Origin: JAIESQ01 sp964495375 | Lineage (GTDB): Bacteria; Planctomycetota; Planctomycetia; Pirellulales; JAEUIK01 | Reading direction: 5' to 3' | DNA: 64,000 nucleotides | Assembly: GCA_964495375.1 (NCBI GenBank) | Contig: CAZBWM010000026.1 | Location: 1-64,000 of the forward strand | Part shown: positions 24,571 to 32,361 of the stretch, piece by piece | Position numbering within the stretch: position 1 is the stretch's first letter | Layout: every line of letters starts with the position of its first letter | Notes under the pieces: generated by a model | The model's input: the letters and a program-made list of their open reading frames with translations, nothing else | Databases searched by the model: none | Told to the model about the DNA's origin: nothing | Translations under genes and position numbers: made by a program

Positions 24571-25125
24571 TCACGGCAACGTCACTGTAATTGATCGATT
24601 CTGGCGCCCGTCGGGGATATCAACGAAGCGCTCGATGCGCGTTCCGTCCGCGAATTCAGCAACCACGTACAAACAACATTCCTGCGAATAGCGGTAGTCC
24701 AAAAACACGTCACTCTCGCCGGCTGATCGCACCTGGATCGAAATGGGATCGCCGCGAAAAGGATCCATTTCATAGGTCCACCGGACTGTGGACGCGGCAA
24801 GCTGCAATGTTGGCGGTGCCGCGGTTATCGAGTCAAATCCTGTTCGCAAACGAATACTCGTAATCGGCGCTGGATGGCGACATTGAATTGTCACATTCAG
24901 ATCGAAACCACCGACCCAGTGCACTCGCGTCAGCGTGCTGATGAGCAGTGGAACGACCATCGATGCCAATACAATCAACCAAAGCAGCCGCCGATTAGTT
25001 AGCCGCGGTTTCCTTGGCCGACGGGATACCTTGTCCTGAGTATCGATCACCACTTCTCGAGGAACTTCCGGCTCGAAACGGATGTTCGAGGTCGAAGATT
25101 CAAGATTGGCGTTGCCGTGTGTCAT
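24571..25125 (-). CDS. Hypothetical single-pass membrane protein
   Basis: A 184-residue protein with a basic N-terminal cytoplasmic stretch (RRPRKPRLTNRR), one membrane helix near residues 47-65 (LLWLIVLASMVVPLLIS) and an outside domain of about 115 residues that looks like a beta-sandwich (FDLNVTIQCRHPAPITS, WTYEMDPFRGDPISIQV). A pair of Cys residues lies in SQECCLYVV. The first 30 residues contain STSNIRF followed by REVxxD, the same pattern found at the start of the transhydrogenase 1.2 kb away, with near-identical DNA over about 21 bp. Function not recognised. It starts 41 bp beyond the end of the SDR gene and may be transcribed with it. Confidence 0.65.
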   Translation of the reverse strand: MTHGNANLESSTSNIRFEPEVPREVVIDTQDKVSRRPRKPRLTNRRLLWLIVLASMVVPLLISTLTRVHWVGGFDLNVTIQCRHPAPITSIRLRTGFDSITAAPPTLQLAASTVRWTYEMDPFRGDPISIQVRSAGESDVFLDYRYSQECCLYVVAEFADGTRIERFVDIPDGRQNRSITVTLP

Positions 25126-25166
25126 GCCTGAAAACTGAACACGGAAATCTGAAAACTCTCTTCCTT

Positions 25167-25931
25167 CTACCCACTAATCAACATCCCGCCGTCGCAGACG
25201 ATCGTCTGCCCGGTGACCATGCCCGAGCCGGTAATCAGATTCATGATCACGTCGGCCACGTCTTCGGGATCGCAAACGCGGTGCATTGGCACGCGATCTT
25301 CCATCGCTTTCAAGACTACGTCGTAGGCCAGCCCCAGCCCGTTCTCGAGCCACCGCCCGGTGATGAAACCGGGCGCCACCGCGTTCACGCGGATCGTCGG
25401 CGCCAGCACGCGGGCGAGCGAAATCGTCATGTTGATCAGACCCGCCTTCGAGGCCGCGTAAGGAATGGAGCTGCCGATTGCCGCGATGCCGGCCACGCTG
25501 GCGACGTTGACGATCGCGCCCTCGCCGGCAGCCATCATCGGTTTGGCGGCCGCTCGCGAACAGAAGAACGCCCCCTTGAGATTGACGCCGAGGATGCGGT
25601 CCCAATCTTCTTCGGTCACCCGTTCGAGATCGGCGTGCATGATGAACGTGGTGGTGCCGGCGTTATTGACCAGCACGTCGAGCCGGCCGAACGCCAGCAC
25701 CGCTTCGTCGACCATCGCGCGGCAGGCGGCGTCGCTAGCGACATCGGCCTGGTAAGCGAGCGCGCGCACGCCGAGCTTTTCGACTTCGGCGGCGGTCGCT
25801 TCGGCCTCGTCGCGCGAGCGCGAGTAGTTCACCAGCACGCTGCAACCCTGCCGGGCCAGATCAAGGGCCGTCGCGCGGCCGACGCCGGTGCCGCCCCCCG
25901 TGACAATCGCCGCTTTCGATTCGAGATTCAT
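25167..25931 (-). CDS. Short-chain dehydrogenase/reductase
   Basis: A 254-residue classical SDR. Motifs are TGGGTGVGRATA near residue 12 (NADP binding), NNAGTT, the active-site region NVASVAGIAAIGSSIPYAAS with Ser, Tyr and Lys in YAASK, and the C-terminal GQTIVCDGGML. The family reduces or oxidises carbonyls in lipids, sugars or polyketides, and annotation as 3-oxoacyl-ACP reductase would be usual but is not proven. ATG start at 25931. The gene follows the phosphodiesterase at 140 bp with a palindromic repeat in between, so it may have its own promoter. Confidence 0.9.
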   Translation of the reverse strand: MNLESKAAIVTGGGTGVGRATALDLARQGCSVLVNYSRSRDEAEATAAEVEKLGVRALAYQADVASDAACRAMVDEAVLAFGRLDVLVNNAGTTTFIMHADLERVTEEDWDRILGVNLKGAFFCSRAAAKPMMAAGEGAIVNVASVAGIAAIGSSIPYAASKAGLINMTISLARVLAPTIRVNAVAPGFITGRWLENGLGLAYDVVLKAMEDRVPMHRVCDPEDVADVIMNLITGSGMVTGQTIVCDGGMLISG

Positions 25932-25957
25932 CTTGCGTGATTAGCTCCGTTCAACTT

Positions 25958-26047
25958 GTAGGGTGTGCGCAGCACACCAGTTCCTAGTCTCGCCACCGAT
26001 CGCTGGAAGGACAACGGTCTGCATCGGTGCGTTTCACGCACCCTACA
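25958..26047. repeat. 90-bp palindromic element family B, copy 1
   Basis: Starts GTAGGGTGTGCGCAGCACAC and ends GGTGCGTTTCACGCACCCTA; each end is itself a hairpin and the ends are inverted copies of each other (GTAGGGTG against CACCCTAC). The same element, in the other orientation, is at 54138-54223. Confidence 0.88.
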
Positions 26048-26070
26048 AAGATCGGAGCGTTCCCATGTTC

Positions 26071-27399
26071 TCAGATTTCAAACTGCCGCAGCACCAGCGG
26101 GGCGATATCGAAATCGGCCACGGTTCCGCCGGGCAACACACCCGGTTCCGACGACACGATCACGCCGCGCTGCGCGTCGTCGCGAGCCGGCGCTCCGTGC
26201 GAACCTTTGCACAACGAAACATCGAGCGGCACGCCGCCCGCCACCGGATCGAAGAACATCTCCAGCGGATCGTACCCCGGCTTCTGGTGAATATCGACCG
26301 AGCGGGCGAAGGCCGGCGCCAGGGCGTCGTCCAACCACCAATAATACGCCTGCCAGCTATCGGGATTCGAGATGGCGATCACGTCTCCCGAACGCTCGTG
26401 ATCCAGGTCATAGCGGGCTCGCTCGTCGCCGACCAGCACTTCGGCAATCCCCTCGGTTTCGCGCAAGAGTTGCACGACGCGCGCGACAAGCTCGGGCCGC
26501 GCATCGCGAACAAACACGTGCGAGAGCTGATGATCGACCAATGCCCAGGCGTCGCTGCCGGCAAAGTCCAACAGTTCGCGACCGTCGACCTCTTTGAACT
26601 TGAGCAGCCCCGCCTTGCGCAGGACGCGATTGGGGAAAGACGTATGCCGCACCGCCTGAATCGTGTACTCGCTGGCCACCAACCACAGGGGGGCGGCCGG
26701 GGCATAGGCTGCGTTCAGGCCATCGAACAGCCGGCCGAGCACTTCGTCGAGTTGTCCCAGGGCCGCCAACGACTCCGCACTATCAGGTCCGCTGCGCTGG
26801 GCCGCATAATCCAAGTGCGGCAAGTAGATGTAAAAGAAGCTCGGCCGGAACTTGCGAGCCGCATGCACGGCCGACGCGGCAATCCACTCGCTTGAAGCGA
26901 TGTTGGCCAGCGGCCCCCAAAAATGATGCAACGGAAAATGATCGAACGTATCGCGCAGCTCGCCGTAAAGCTCCGGCGGCTTCGTATAGCACCAGAGCGA
27001 CTCGCTGCCATCCGGGTTGTGGATCGGCGCGGGCGTGCAAACAAAGTCCGCGCCGCAACCCTTCGACAACAGCCCGAACCAGGCAGCCGACGTCGTCCCC
27101 GGACGGTCACGGGCCAGCACGTCCCAAATTTGCGGAGCTTGCACGACGTCGTTCCAGGCGGTCCACATTTCGACTTCGCCGCGGTCGCGCCAGTAGAAAC
27201 CGTTGGCCACCACGCCATGCTCGCGTGGCAGCTTGCCCGTGGTCATGTTCATCTGCACGGGGCAGGTGACCGCCGGAAAGCTGGGAGCCAGCGCCGCCTG
27301 ATCGCCGCCGCGGGCGAGCGCCGCCAGCCGTGGCATGCGCGCAACATCTTGCCGCCGCAATCCAGGGATCGACAGCAGTACGACGATCGTTTCGTTCAA
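26071..27399 (-). CDS. Type I phosphodiesterase/nucleotide pyrophosphatase
   Basis: A 442-residue alkaline-phosphatase-superfamily hydrolase. The opening IVVLLSIPGLRRQDV places the first metal site (Asp replaced by Ser-Ile-Pro, which is uncommon), and SFPAVTCPVQMNMTTGKLP contains the Thr/Ser nucleophile. HGVVANGFYWRD, YLPHLDYAAQ and CKGSHGAPARDD supply further His and Asp residues. The family cleaves phosphodiester or phosphonate bonds. The start is TTG at 27399 with GGAG 8 bases upstream. It lies 43 bp behind the UbiA gene on the same strand. A comparable protein, EboF, travels with UbiA and TIM-barrel proteins in the ebo cluster; the resemblance of this set is partial. Confidence 0.85.
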   Translation of the reverse strand: MNETIVVLLSIPGLRRQDVARMPRLAALARGGDQAALAPSFPAVTCPVQMNMTTGKLPREHGVVANGFYWRDRGEVEMWTAWNDVVQAPQIWDVLARDRPGTTSAAWFGLLSKGCGADFVCTPAPIHNPDGSESLWCYTKPPELYGELRDTFDHFPLHHFWGPLANIASSEWIAASAVHAARKFRPSFFYIYLPHLDYAAQRSGPDSAESLAALGQLDEVLGRLFDGLNAAYAPAAPLWLVASEYTIQAVRHTSFPNRVLRKAGLLKFKEVDGRELLDFAGSDAWALVDHQLSHVFVRDARPELVARVVQLLRETEGIAEVLVGDERARYDLDHERSGDVIAISNPDSWQAYYWWLDDALAPAFARSVDIHQKPGYDPLEMFFDPVAGGVPLDVSLCKGSHGAPARDDAQRGVIVSSEPGVLPGGTVADFDIAPLVLRQFEI

Positions 27400-27441
27400 C
27401 GCGTTAACTCCGTAAATCGCGCAAAGCAGTTTCGCGCCGCC

Positions 27442-28521
27442 TCAAGTCGAATAAAACCACTGTTGCAGGATCAGCAGCGGGGCCAACAGCGCCAGGATGA
27501 TCATCGCCGCCGGCATGCCACGCACGACGAAGCAGGCCGACGCATCGAGTATCACCAGCGAGATGATGCACTGTCGCACGGCGAACTGCACCAGCTCGGG
27601 GCGCGGATCGACGACCGCCCCCACCACGCGCCAGGCGATCACCGAACCCAAAAGCGCCATCAGCAGTCGCCAGCGATCGGGCGTAGTGTAGGCCGGCTGA
27701 CTCACTTCCGGCAGCGCGTCATCGGCCAGGCTCGGGAACCACGCCAAGAGCGCGAGTCCGCAGAACATCACCACGACGGATAGCGCCAGCTCAACTCGCC
27801 GGCCGACAATCGCTTCGCGCCGCGCGAACCAGGTGACGCCCACGATATAGACGCCGATCCCGCCGGCCACCGCATAGTGAACCGGATGTAACTCGCCGGC
27901 CGCGGCACTCATCCCCAACAACACATTGAAGAAGCGGCAGGCGCCCATTGCCAGCGGACCCAACGGGGTGCGCTTCAAGAATGCGTCGTAACCAACGACC
28001 GATGCGATCAACAACAGCGCGATGAGCGCCGGCCGCCACGTTGCGATGGGCAAATACGTAGGAATCGAATCATCGGCGGCGCTAGAGACCGGGGCTGGGT
28101 TTACTAGATCCGCGTACGACTCCTGAATCACAATCGACGATCCGGCCCAAAACCCCGCAAAAATGGCCGCCATGAATCCCATCGCCAGCAAGTACCAGCC
28201 CAACCGTGCTGCAGCAGTCGCGCTCACCCGCCCCGAGGGAATTGGCCGCCCGGGCCGCAACAACGCATCGACATCGCGATCGAAGTAGTCGTTCAGCGCC
28301 ATGCCGGCCGTATAAATGGCCGCTGACGAGGACAACAGCAATACGAGCGTCGGCCAGCCGTCGGAGACCGCGTACATCGCGTGCGTAAAGAAGTAGCCCA
28401 GCAGAATGTCGGCCAGGGCCGTGAAGACGTTCGGCAACCGCACCAGTTCGAACCAGGCGCGGACCCGCCCACGCTGTCGGATGCCAATGTCAGTCGAGTC
28501 GTGCGCGCCGCCTGACATCAT
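27442..28521 (-). CDS. UbiA-family prenyltransferase
   Basis: A 359-residue integral membrane protein with about nine hydrophobic segments. The Asp-rich signature NDYFDRDVDALLRPGRPIP near residue 82 is that of UbiA enzymes, which join a prenyl diphosphate to an aromatic or polar acceptor. The second Asp motif is weak (YDAFLKRTPLG). Between the two halves is a polar loop of about 30 residues. ATG 28521 was picked because GGAG lies 8 bases upstream; an in-frame start 24 bp earlier overlaps the preceding gene by 20 bp. EboC proteins and planctomycete homologues share the RPIPSGRVS stretch. The acceptor is unknown. Confidence 0.88.
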   Translation of the reverse strand: MMSGGAHDSTDIGIRQRGRVRAWFELVRLPNVFTALADILLGYFFTHAMYAVSDGWPTLVLLLSSSAAIYTAGMALNDYFDRDVDALLRPGRPIPSGRVSATAAARLGWYLLAMGFMAAIFAGFWAGSSIVIQESYADLVNPAPVSSAADDSIPTYLPIATWRPALIALLLIASVVGYDAFLKRTPLGPLAMGACRFFNVLLGMSAAAGELHPVHYAVAGGIGVYIVGVTWFARREAIVGRRVELALSVVVMFCGLALLAWFPSLADDALPEVSQPAYTTPDRWRLLMALLGSVIAWRVVGAVVDPRPELVQFAVRQCIISLVILDASACFVVRGMPAAMIILALLAPLLILQQWFYST

Positions 28522-28525
28522 CGCG

Positions 28526-29386
28526 CTAACTCCAGGCCAGCCCAAGCCGCTTGGCCAACGCGGTCATGTATTCGAACGCCTCGCGGGCCGCGACATCGGG
28601 CTCGTTGATGTAGGGATAGAGCTCGATCGTAATCCAGCCATCGTAGCCGGTTTCCGCGATCGCTTGCAGCGTGGCGGCAAAGTCGATCGCGCCGCGCCCG
28701 GGAATCAAATGCTTGTGAACCCGCGTCTTGGCGATGTCCTCGAAATGATAGTGCTTGGTGTACGGGGCCATACGGGCGATCCAGTCCTGCGGATCTTCGC
28801 CGACGCAGTACGCATGCCCGATGTCGAAGTTCAGCCCCACCCACGGGCTATCAATCCGCTGGATGAACTCAAGGTACTCGTCGCAGCGTTCGATCAACAG
28901 ATCGGGTTCGGGCTCGATCAGCAGCGGCACCTCGAAGCGGGCCGCCGCATCGACGCACGGCATCAATTCTTCGTAGAAAATGTCGAGCGCCTGCTCGCGC
29001 GATTGCCCAGCGAACGCCGGGCCACCAGGCTCGGTCGTGATGTTCGGCGCGCCGAGATCGCGGGCCAGCTCGAGCGCGCGAATCGTATGCTCGCGGCGGA
29101 TCGCCCGGTAAGGGGCGTACGGCTCGGTCCAGGCCGGATGCCAGTACGGCTGCCGCGGATCGGCCACGGCGTTCATCATGAAGGCGTTGATGTTCGAGAT
29201 CGCCAGCCCGCTTTGCTCGATCATCGCCCGCATGGCGCGGCGTTGGGCAGGCAATAACCCGGCAGGCCAGGCGTGCGGAACGTCGGCCAGCACTTCCACC
29301 CCTCGGTAACCGAAGCCGGCCAGCCGCGCGAGCGTCTCGTCGAGCGGGTGGTTCAGATAGGCGTTTGAGCTGAAAGCGAGCTTCAT
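28526..29386 (-). CDS. Sugar phosphate isomerase/epimerase-like TIM barrel
   Basis: A 286-residue AP endonuclease 2-fold protein. Recognisable strand ends are KLAFSSNAYLN, YRGVEVLADVPHAW, LAISNINAFMMN, the metal-site Glu in LLIEPEPDLL, Asp and His in LNFDIGHAY, His in HYHFEDIA and Glu in WITIELYPYI. The set of two Glu, one Asp and one His fits a divalent metal isomerase. The region PYWHPAWTEP is unlike ordinary sugar epimerases and may mark a special subgroup. The stop codon lies 4 bp upstream of the chosen UbiA start, so both genes share a transcript and possibly a pathway that makes a prenylated compound; this is inference. Confidence 0.85.
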   Translation of the reverse strand: MKLAFSSNAYLNHPLDETLARLAGFGYRGVEVLADVPHAWPAGLLPAQRRAMRAMIEQSGLAISNINAFMMNAVADPRQPYWHPAWTEPYAPYRAIRREHTIRALELARDLGAPNITTEPGGPAFAGQSREQALDIFYEELMPCVDAAARFEVPLLIEPEPDLLIERCDEYLEFIQRIDSPWVGLNFDIGHAYCVGEDPQDWIARMAPYTKHYHFEDIAKTRVHKHLIPGRGAIDFAATLQAIAETGYDGWITIELYPYINEPDVAAREAFEYMTALAKRLGLAWS

Positions 29387-29535
29387 CGGCGTGACGAGCA
29401 GTTACGGAGTAGGACAATGACTGAGTCGAACAGCGACGGCGAGACAGCGACCAAGGCGGGGCACGAGCCGGGCGGAGAACTAAGTTTAGTTGCCCGCTGC
29501 CCGCCTGCCCAGGTTCTGCCAACCGTGGGCCCAGC

Positions 29536-30888
29536 TTAAATCAGATACGGCGCCCGGCGCGGCCGTTCCAGCAAGGCGGTCGCCTCGGCATCGTCGATAA
29601 AATCCTCACGCGCCGCATCCCAGCGCAATGTGCGCTGTAGCTCCAGCGCGATATTCGCCAGGTTGCAGGCGCTGGCCGATCGGTGGGCGCTCACCACATC
29701 CGAGATGGCGGGCACTCCCTCGCGCACCATTCGCAAGAAGTAGTAGAGGTGTTCGAAGGCAATGCGGCTCTTGCTCGGCTGACTCTCGGGGTGCATTCGC
29801 ACGGCGTCGGGCGGTAGCGGGTTGGCAGCCAGCTCGTCGAACGCCGCCCCCTCGTACTTGCTGCGCGTGACCGAAAGCGTGCCGCGCTCTCCTTCGATCT
29901 GCATGCCGCTATTGTCCTTTCCCTTCACGCGCGGCACCGATTTGAGCACCAGCGTCACATCCCCGGGATATTTTAGCTCGACTTCGAACTGTCGCGGCTC
30001 GTTGTAACCTCCCTCGATCGACGGCATCGTCGCGCGGCCCGCTATTTCGGATGGACCCGAGAGCTCTGCCCCCAGTGCCCACTGCGCAATGTCGACGTGG
30101 TGCACGCCCCAGTTGGTGATCTCGCCACCGCCGTATTCGCGCCAGTCGTGCCAGTGCTGATGCCGCTCGGGGCAGTAATCGACCAGCGGAGCGGGCCCCA
30201 GCCAGCGATCCCAATCGAGCCCGGCCGGCACGCGCTGCCCGGCGAACGGCCCCCCTTCGAGCCCTTGTTCGATGCACGTGACCGTGACTTGTTTGATACG
30301 CCCGAGCCGGCCATTGCGCACCAATTCGGCCGCGGTGCGAAATCCATAATCGCAGCGCTGTTGCAAACCGCACTGCAACACGGTGCCGGCTTGCTCGACC
30401 GCGGCCACGACGCGCTTTCCCTCGCCGATCGAGTGCGTCAGCGGTTTCTCGTTGTAGATCGCTTTGCCGGCCGCGATCGCCGCCAGCGTGACGCCGGCGT
30501 GCCAGTGATCGGGCGTGGAGACGATCACCGCCTCGACATCGTCGCGCTCGAGCAGCTTGTGATAGTCGTCGTAGATCTCCGGCTGCGGCCACTCGGTCGC
30601 GCGCTCGCGGGTGACCAGCTTCTCGGCCTTCGGTCGATCGACGTCGCAGACGGCCATCACCTGGCCGTAGTACGGAAAGAACCGCGTCTTGCGCAAGATG
30701 TTGGCCAGGTAGTTGCCTCGCACGCCACAGCCGACGATGCCGATCTTCACGCTCCGCCGTAGCGACCAATAGCCCCCCGCTCCGGCCGCGGCCGTCAGCC
30801 CGACGGCGCCGGCGCCGAGCAACAGCTTGCGCCGCGTGAAGCGGCGAGCTGGCGAGGTGACAGCGGATGGTTGCGGGTTGTCGGTCAT
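29536..30888 (-). CDS. Tat-exported Gfo/Idh/MocA oxidoreductase
   Basis: A 450-residue NAD(P)-dependent dehydrogenase. The N-terminus has a twin-arginine signal (TRRKLLLGAGAVGL, RR at 19-20) so the folded enzyme should be exported with its cofactor. The Rossmann motif GIVGCGVRGNYLA begins near 50, followed by AVCDVDRPKA, STPDHWHAG and the EKPLTHS motif whose Lys is catalytic in the family. HWHDWREYGGGEITNWGVHHVD contains the usual active-site His residues of the substrate domain. Such Tat-linked members are very numerous in planctomycetes and some act as glycoside-modifying enzymes; substrate is unknown. It follows the PQQ propeller by 53 bp on the same strand. Confidence 0.92.
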   Translation of the reverse strand: MTDNPQPSAVTSPARRFTRRKLLLGAGAVGLTAAAGAGGYWSLRRSVKIGIVGCGVRGNYLANILRKTRFFPYYGQVMAVCDVDRPKAEKLVTRERATEWPQPEIYDDYHKLLERDDVEAVIVSTPDHWHAGVTLAAIAAGKAIYNEKPLTHSIGEGKRVVAAVEQAGTVLQCGLQQRCDYGFRTAAELVRNGRLGRIKQVTVTCIEQGLEGGPFAGQRVPAGLDWDRWLGPAPLVDYCPERHQHWHDWREYGGGEITNWGVHHVDIAQWALGAELSGPSEIAGRATMPSIEGGYNEPRQFEVELKYPGDVTLVLKSVPRVKGKDNSGMQIEGERGTLSVTRSKYEGAAFDELAANPLPPDAVRMHPESQPSKSRIAFEHLYYFLRMVREGVPAISDVVSAHRSASACNLANIALELQRTLRWDAAREDFIDDAEATALLERPRRAPYLI

Positions 30889-30941
30889 GGGGCTCGCGGA
30901 AGCTTACCGAGTCAGGAGCAGGCCGCGACTCCTATTTCACT

Positions 30942-32312
30942 TTACTTGCCCGGCAACGCGGCTGCCGCTTGCGGCGCCGCCGCTCCAAGGCACCACAAGC
31001 GGTGTAGCGTCCGCGCGTAAATTCGGTCACCGCAAAACGCGGGCGTGGCGAACATGCCATCGGCCAGGTCGTTTTCGGCGACCGCTTCGTACGTGCGACC
31101 TGGCCGAAAGACGTAGGTCACCCCCGCCTCATTGGCGACATAAATATTGCCACCGGCCAGCACGGGCGAGCTGGAAAAATCGCCCCCCAATCGCTGCTTC
31201 CAGATTTCACTTCCCGTTTCGGCGTCGTAGCAAATGGCGACCCCGTTGTCAGTGACGACGTACAGCAACCCATCGTAGAGCAGTGGTGTCGGCACGTCGG
31301 CGGCCCCTTTCGAGTGGCGCCAGGCGACTCCCTTGTCGGAGACATCCCCCGAACCATCGGCGGCGATGGCGATCAGGTCTTGTTGCTTCGACGTGGCGCT
31401 GGCGTAAATGAGTCGCGACCCATAGACCACCGTGCCGGCCGTGCGATCCCCTTTCCAGCGGCAACGCCAAAGCTCGGCACCGTCGAGCGGGTTGTAGCCA
31501 CACACCTCTTTGAAGCCAGCGAGCAGTAGTTGATCGCGGCCCGCCACGTGCGCGACGATCGGCGTGCCGCAACTGTTTTCGTTAGGGCGGTGAATGCGCC
31601 AGACGATGGCGCCAGTCTGCCGATCGAGGGCCGCCAGAAAGCTCGTCTCGCGAAACTTGGCGAGCTTCGAGCCGCGATTGTCGCCGGCCACGATCACCAG
31701 CGAACCGTGGATGGCCGGCGCCGAACCGTAGCCGAACTTGCCGACGAACGGACCCGCCTCGGTCTGCCAGACTTGCTTACCGTCGAGATCGGATGCCGTG
31801 ACCCAGATCGAGCCCGCGGCCGGAAACACCGTGTAGATGTGGCGCCCATCGCAAGCCGGCGTGGGCGAGGCATGCGAGTTCTTCTGGTGTGTTTCTTGAA
31901 AACCTCCCTGCCGAATGACGACATCCCAACGCTTGTCGCCGGTCGCGCGGTCGTAGCACAAGAGCGACTGCGTTTGCGCTGTGTCGTCCGCCGTGGCGAC
32001 GAAGATGCGCTCGCCCCATACGGTTGGCGACGCGTGGCCGCGCCCCGGCACCTCGACCTGCCAAACGACGTTCTCGCTGACGCTCCACGTGGTTGGGGGA
32101 TGAGCGGTCTCGGCGATGTTGTTGGCTAGTGTGCCGCGCCACCAGGGCCAATCGTCGGCGGCCGGTTGCGGCGCGGGCCAGGCTGAGCCTTGGGGCGCCG
32201 CAGGCGCGATCTCGCGAACCCCCGTCCAGCGCAGCCAGCCAAACGTCAGGGCGCCCGCCACCACGAGCCCAACCCCACCGATTAAAGCCAGCGTAAGCAA
32301 TCGTTTGATCAA
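30942..32312 (-). CDS. Membrane-anchored PQQ-like beta-propeller protein
   Basis: A 456-residue protein with an N-terminal membrane helix (LLTLALIGGVGLVVAGALTF) that anchors it outside the cytoplasm. The rest is a beta-propeller with blade motifs such as DDWPWWRGTLANNIAE, GHASPTVWGERIFVAT, SHASPTPACDGRHIYT and SSPVLAGGNIYVANEA. It resembles the protein at 21337-22581 in fold and in the Trp-Arg-Gly opening, but the blades differ in order. No PQQ ligands were identified. The start is TTG at 32312; no ATG fits before the membrane helix. It sits between the O-antigen ligase-like gene and the Gfo/Idh gene, all on the minus strand. Confidence 0.87.
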   Translation of the reverse strand: MIKRLLTLALIGGVGLVVAGALTFGWLRWTGVREIAPAAPQGSAWPAPQPAADDWPWWRGTLANNIAETAHPPTTWSVSENVVWQVEVPGRGHASPTVWGERIFVATADDTAQTQSLLCYDRATGDKRWDVVIRQGGFQETHQKNSHASPTPACDGRHIYTVFPAAGSIWVTASDLDGKQVWQTEAGPFVGKFGYGSAPAIHGSLVIVAGDNRGSKLAKFRETSFLAALDRQTGAIVWRIHRPNENSCGTPIVAHVAGRDQLLLAGFKEVCGYNPLDGAELWRCRWKGDRTAGTVVYGSRLIYASATSKQQDLIAIAADGSGDVSDKGVAWRHSKGAADVPTPLLYDGLLYVVTDNGVAICYDAETGSEIWKQRLGGDFSSSPVLAGGNIYVANEAGVTYVFRPGRTYEAVAENDLADGMFATPAFCGDRIYARTLHRLWCLGAAAPQAAAALPGK

Positions 32313-32361
32313 ACGAGTCGATCCTTACGCGAAGTGTCGAATACGGCTTTGCGCGGCTGCG

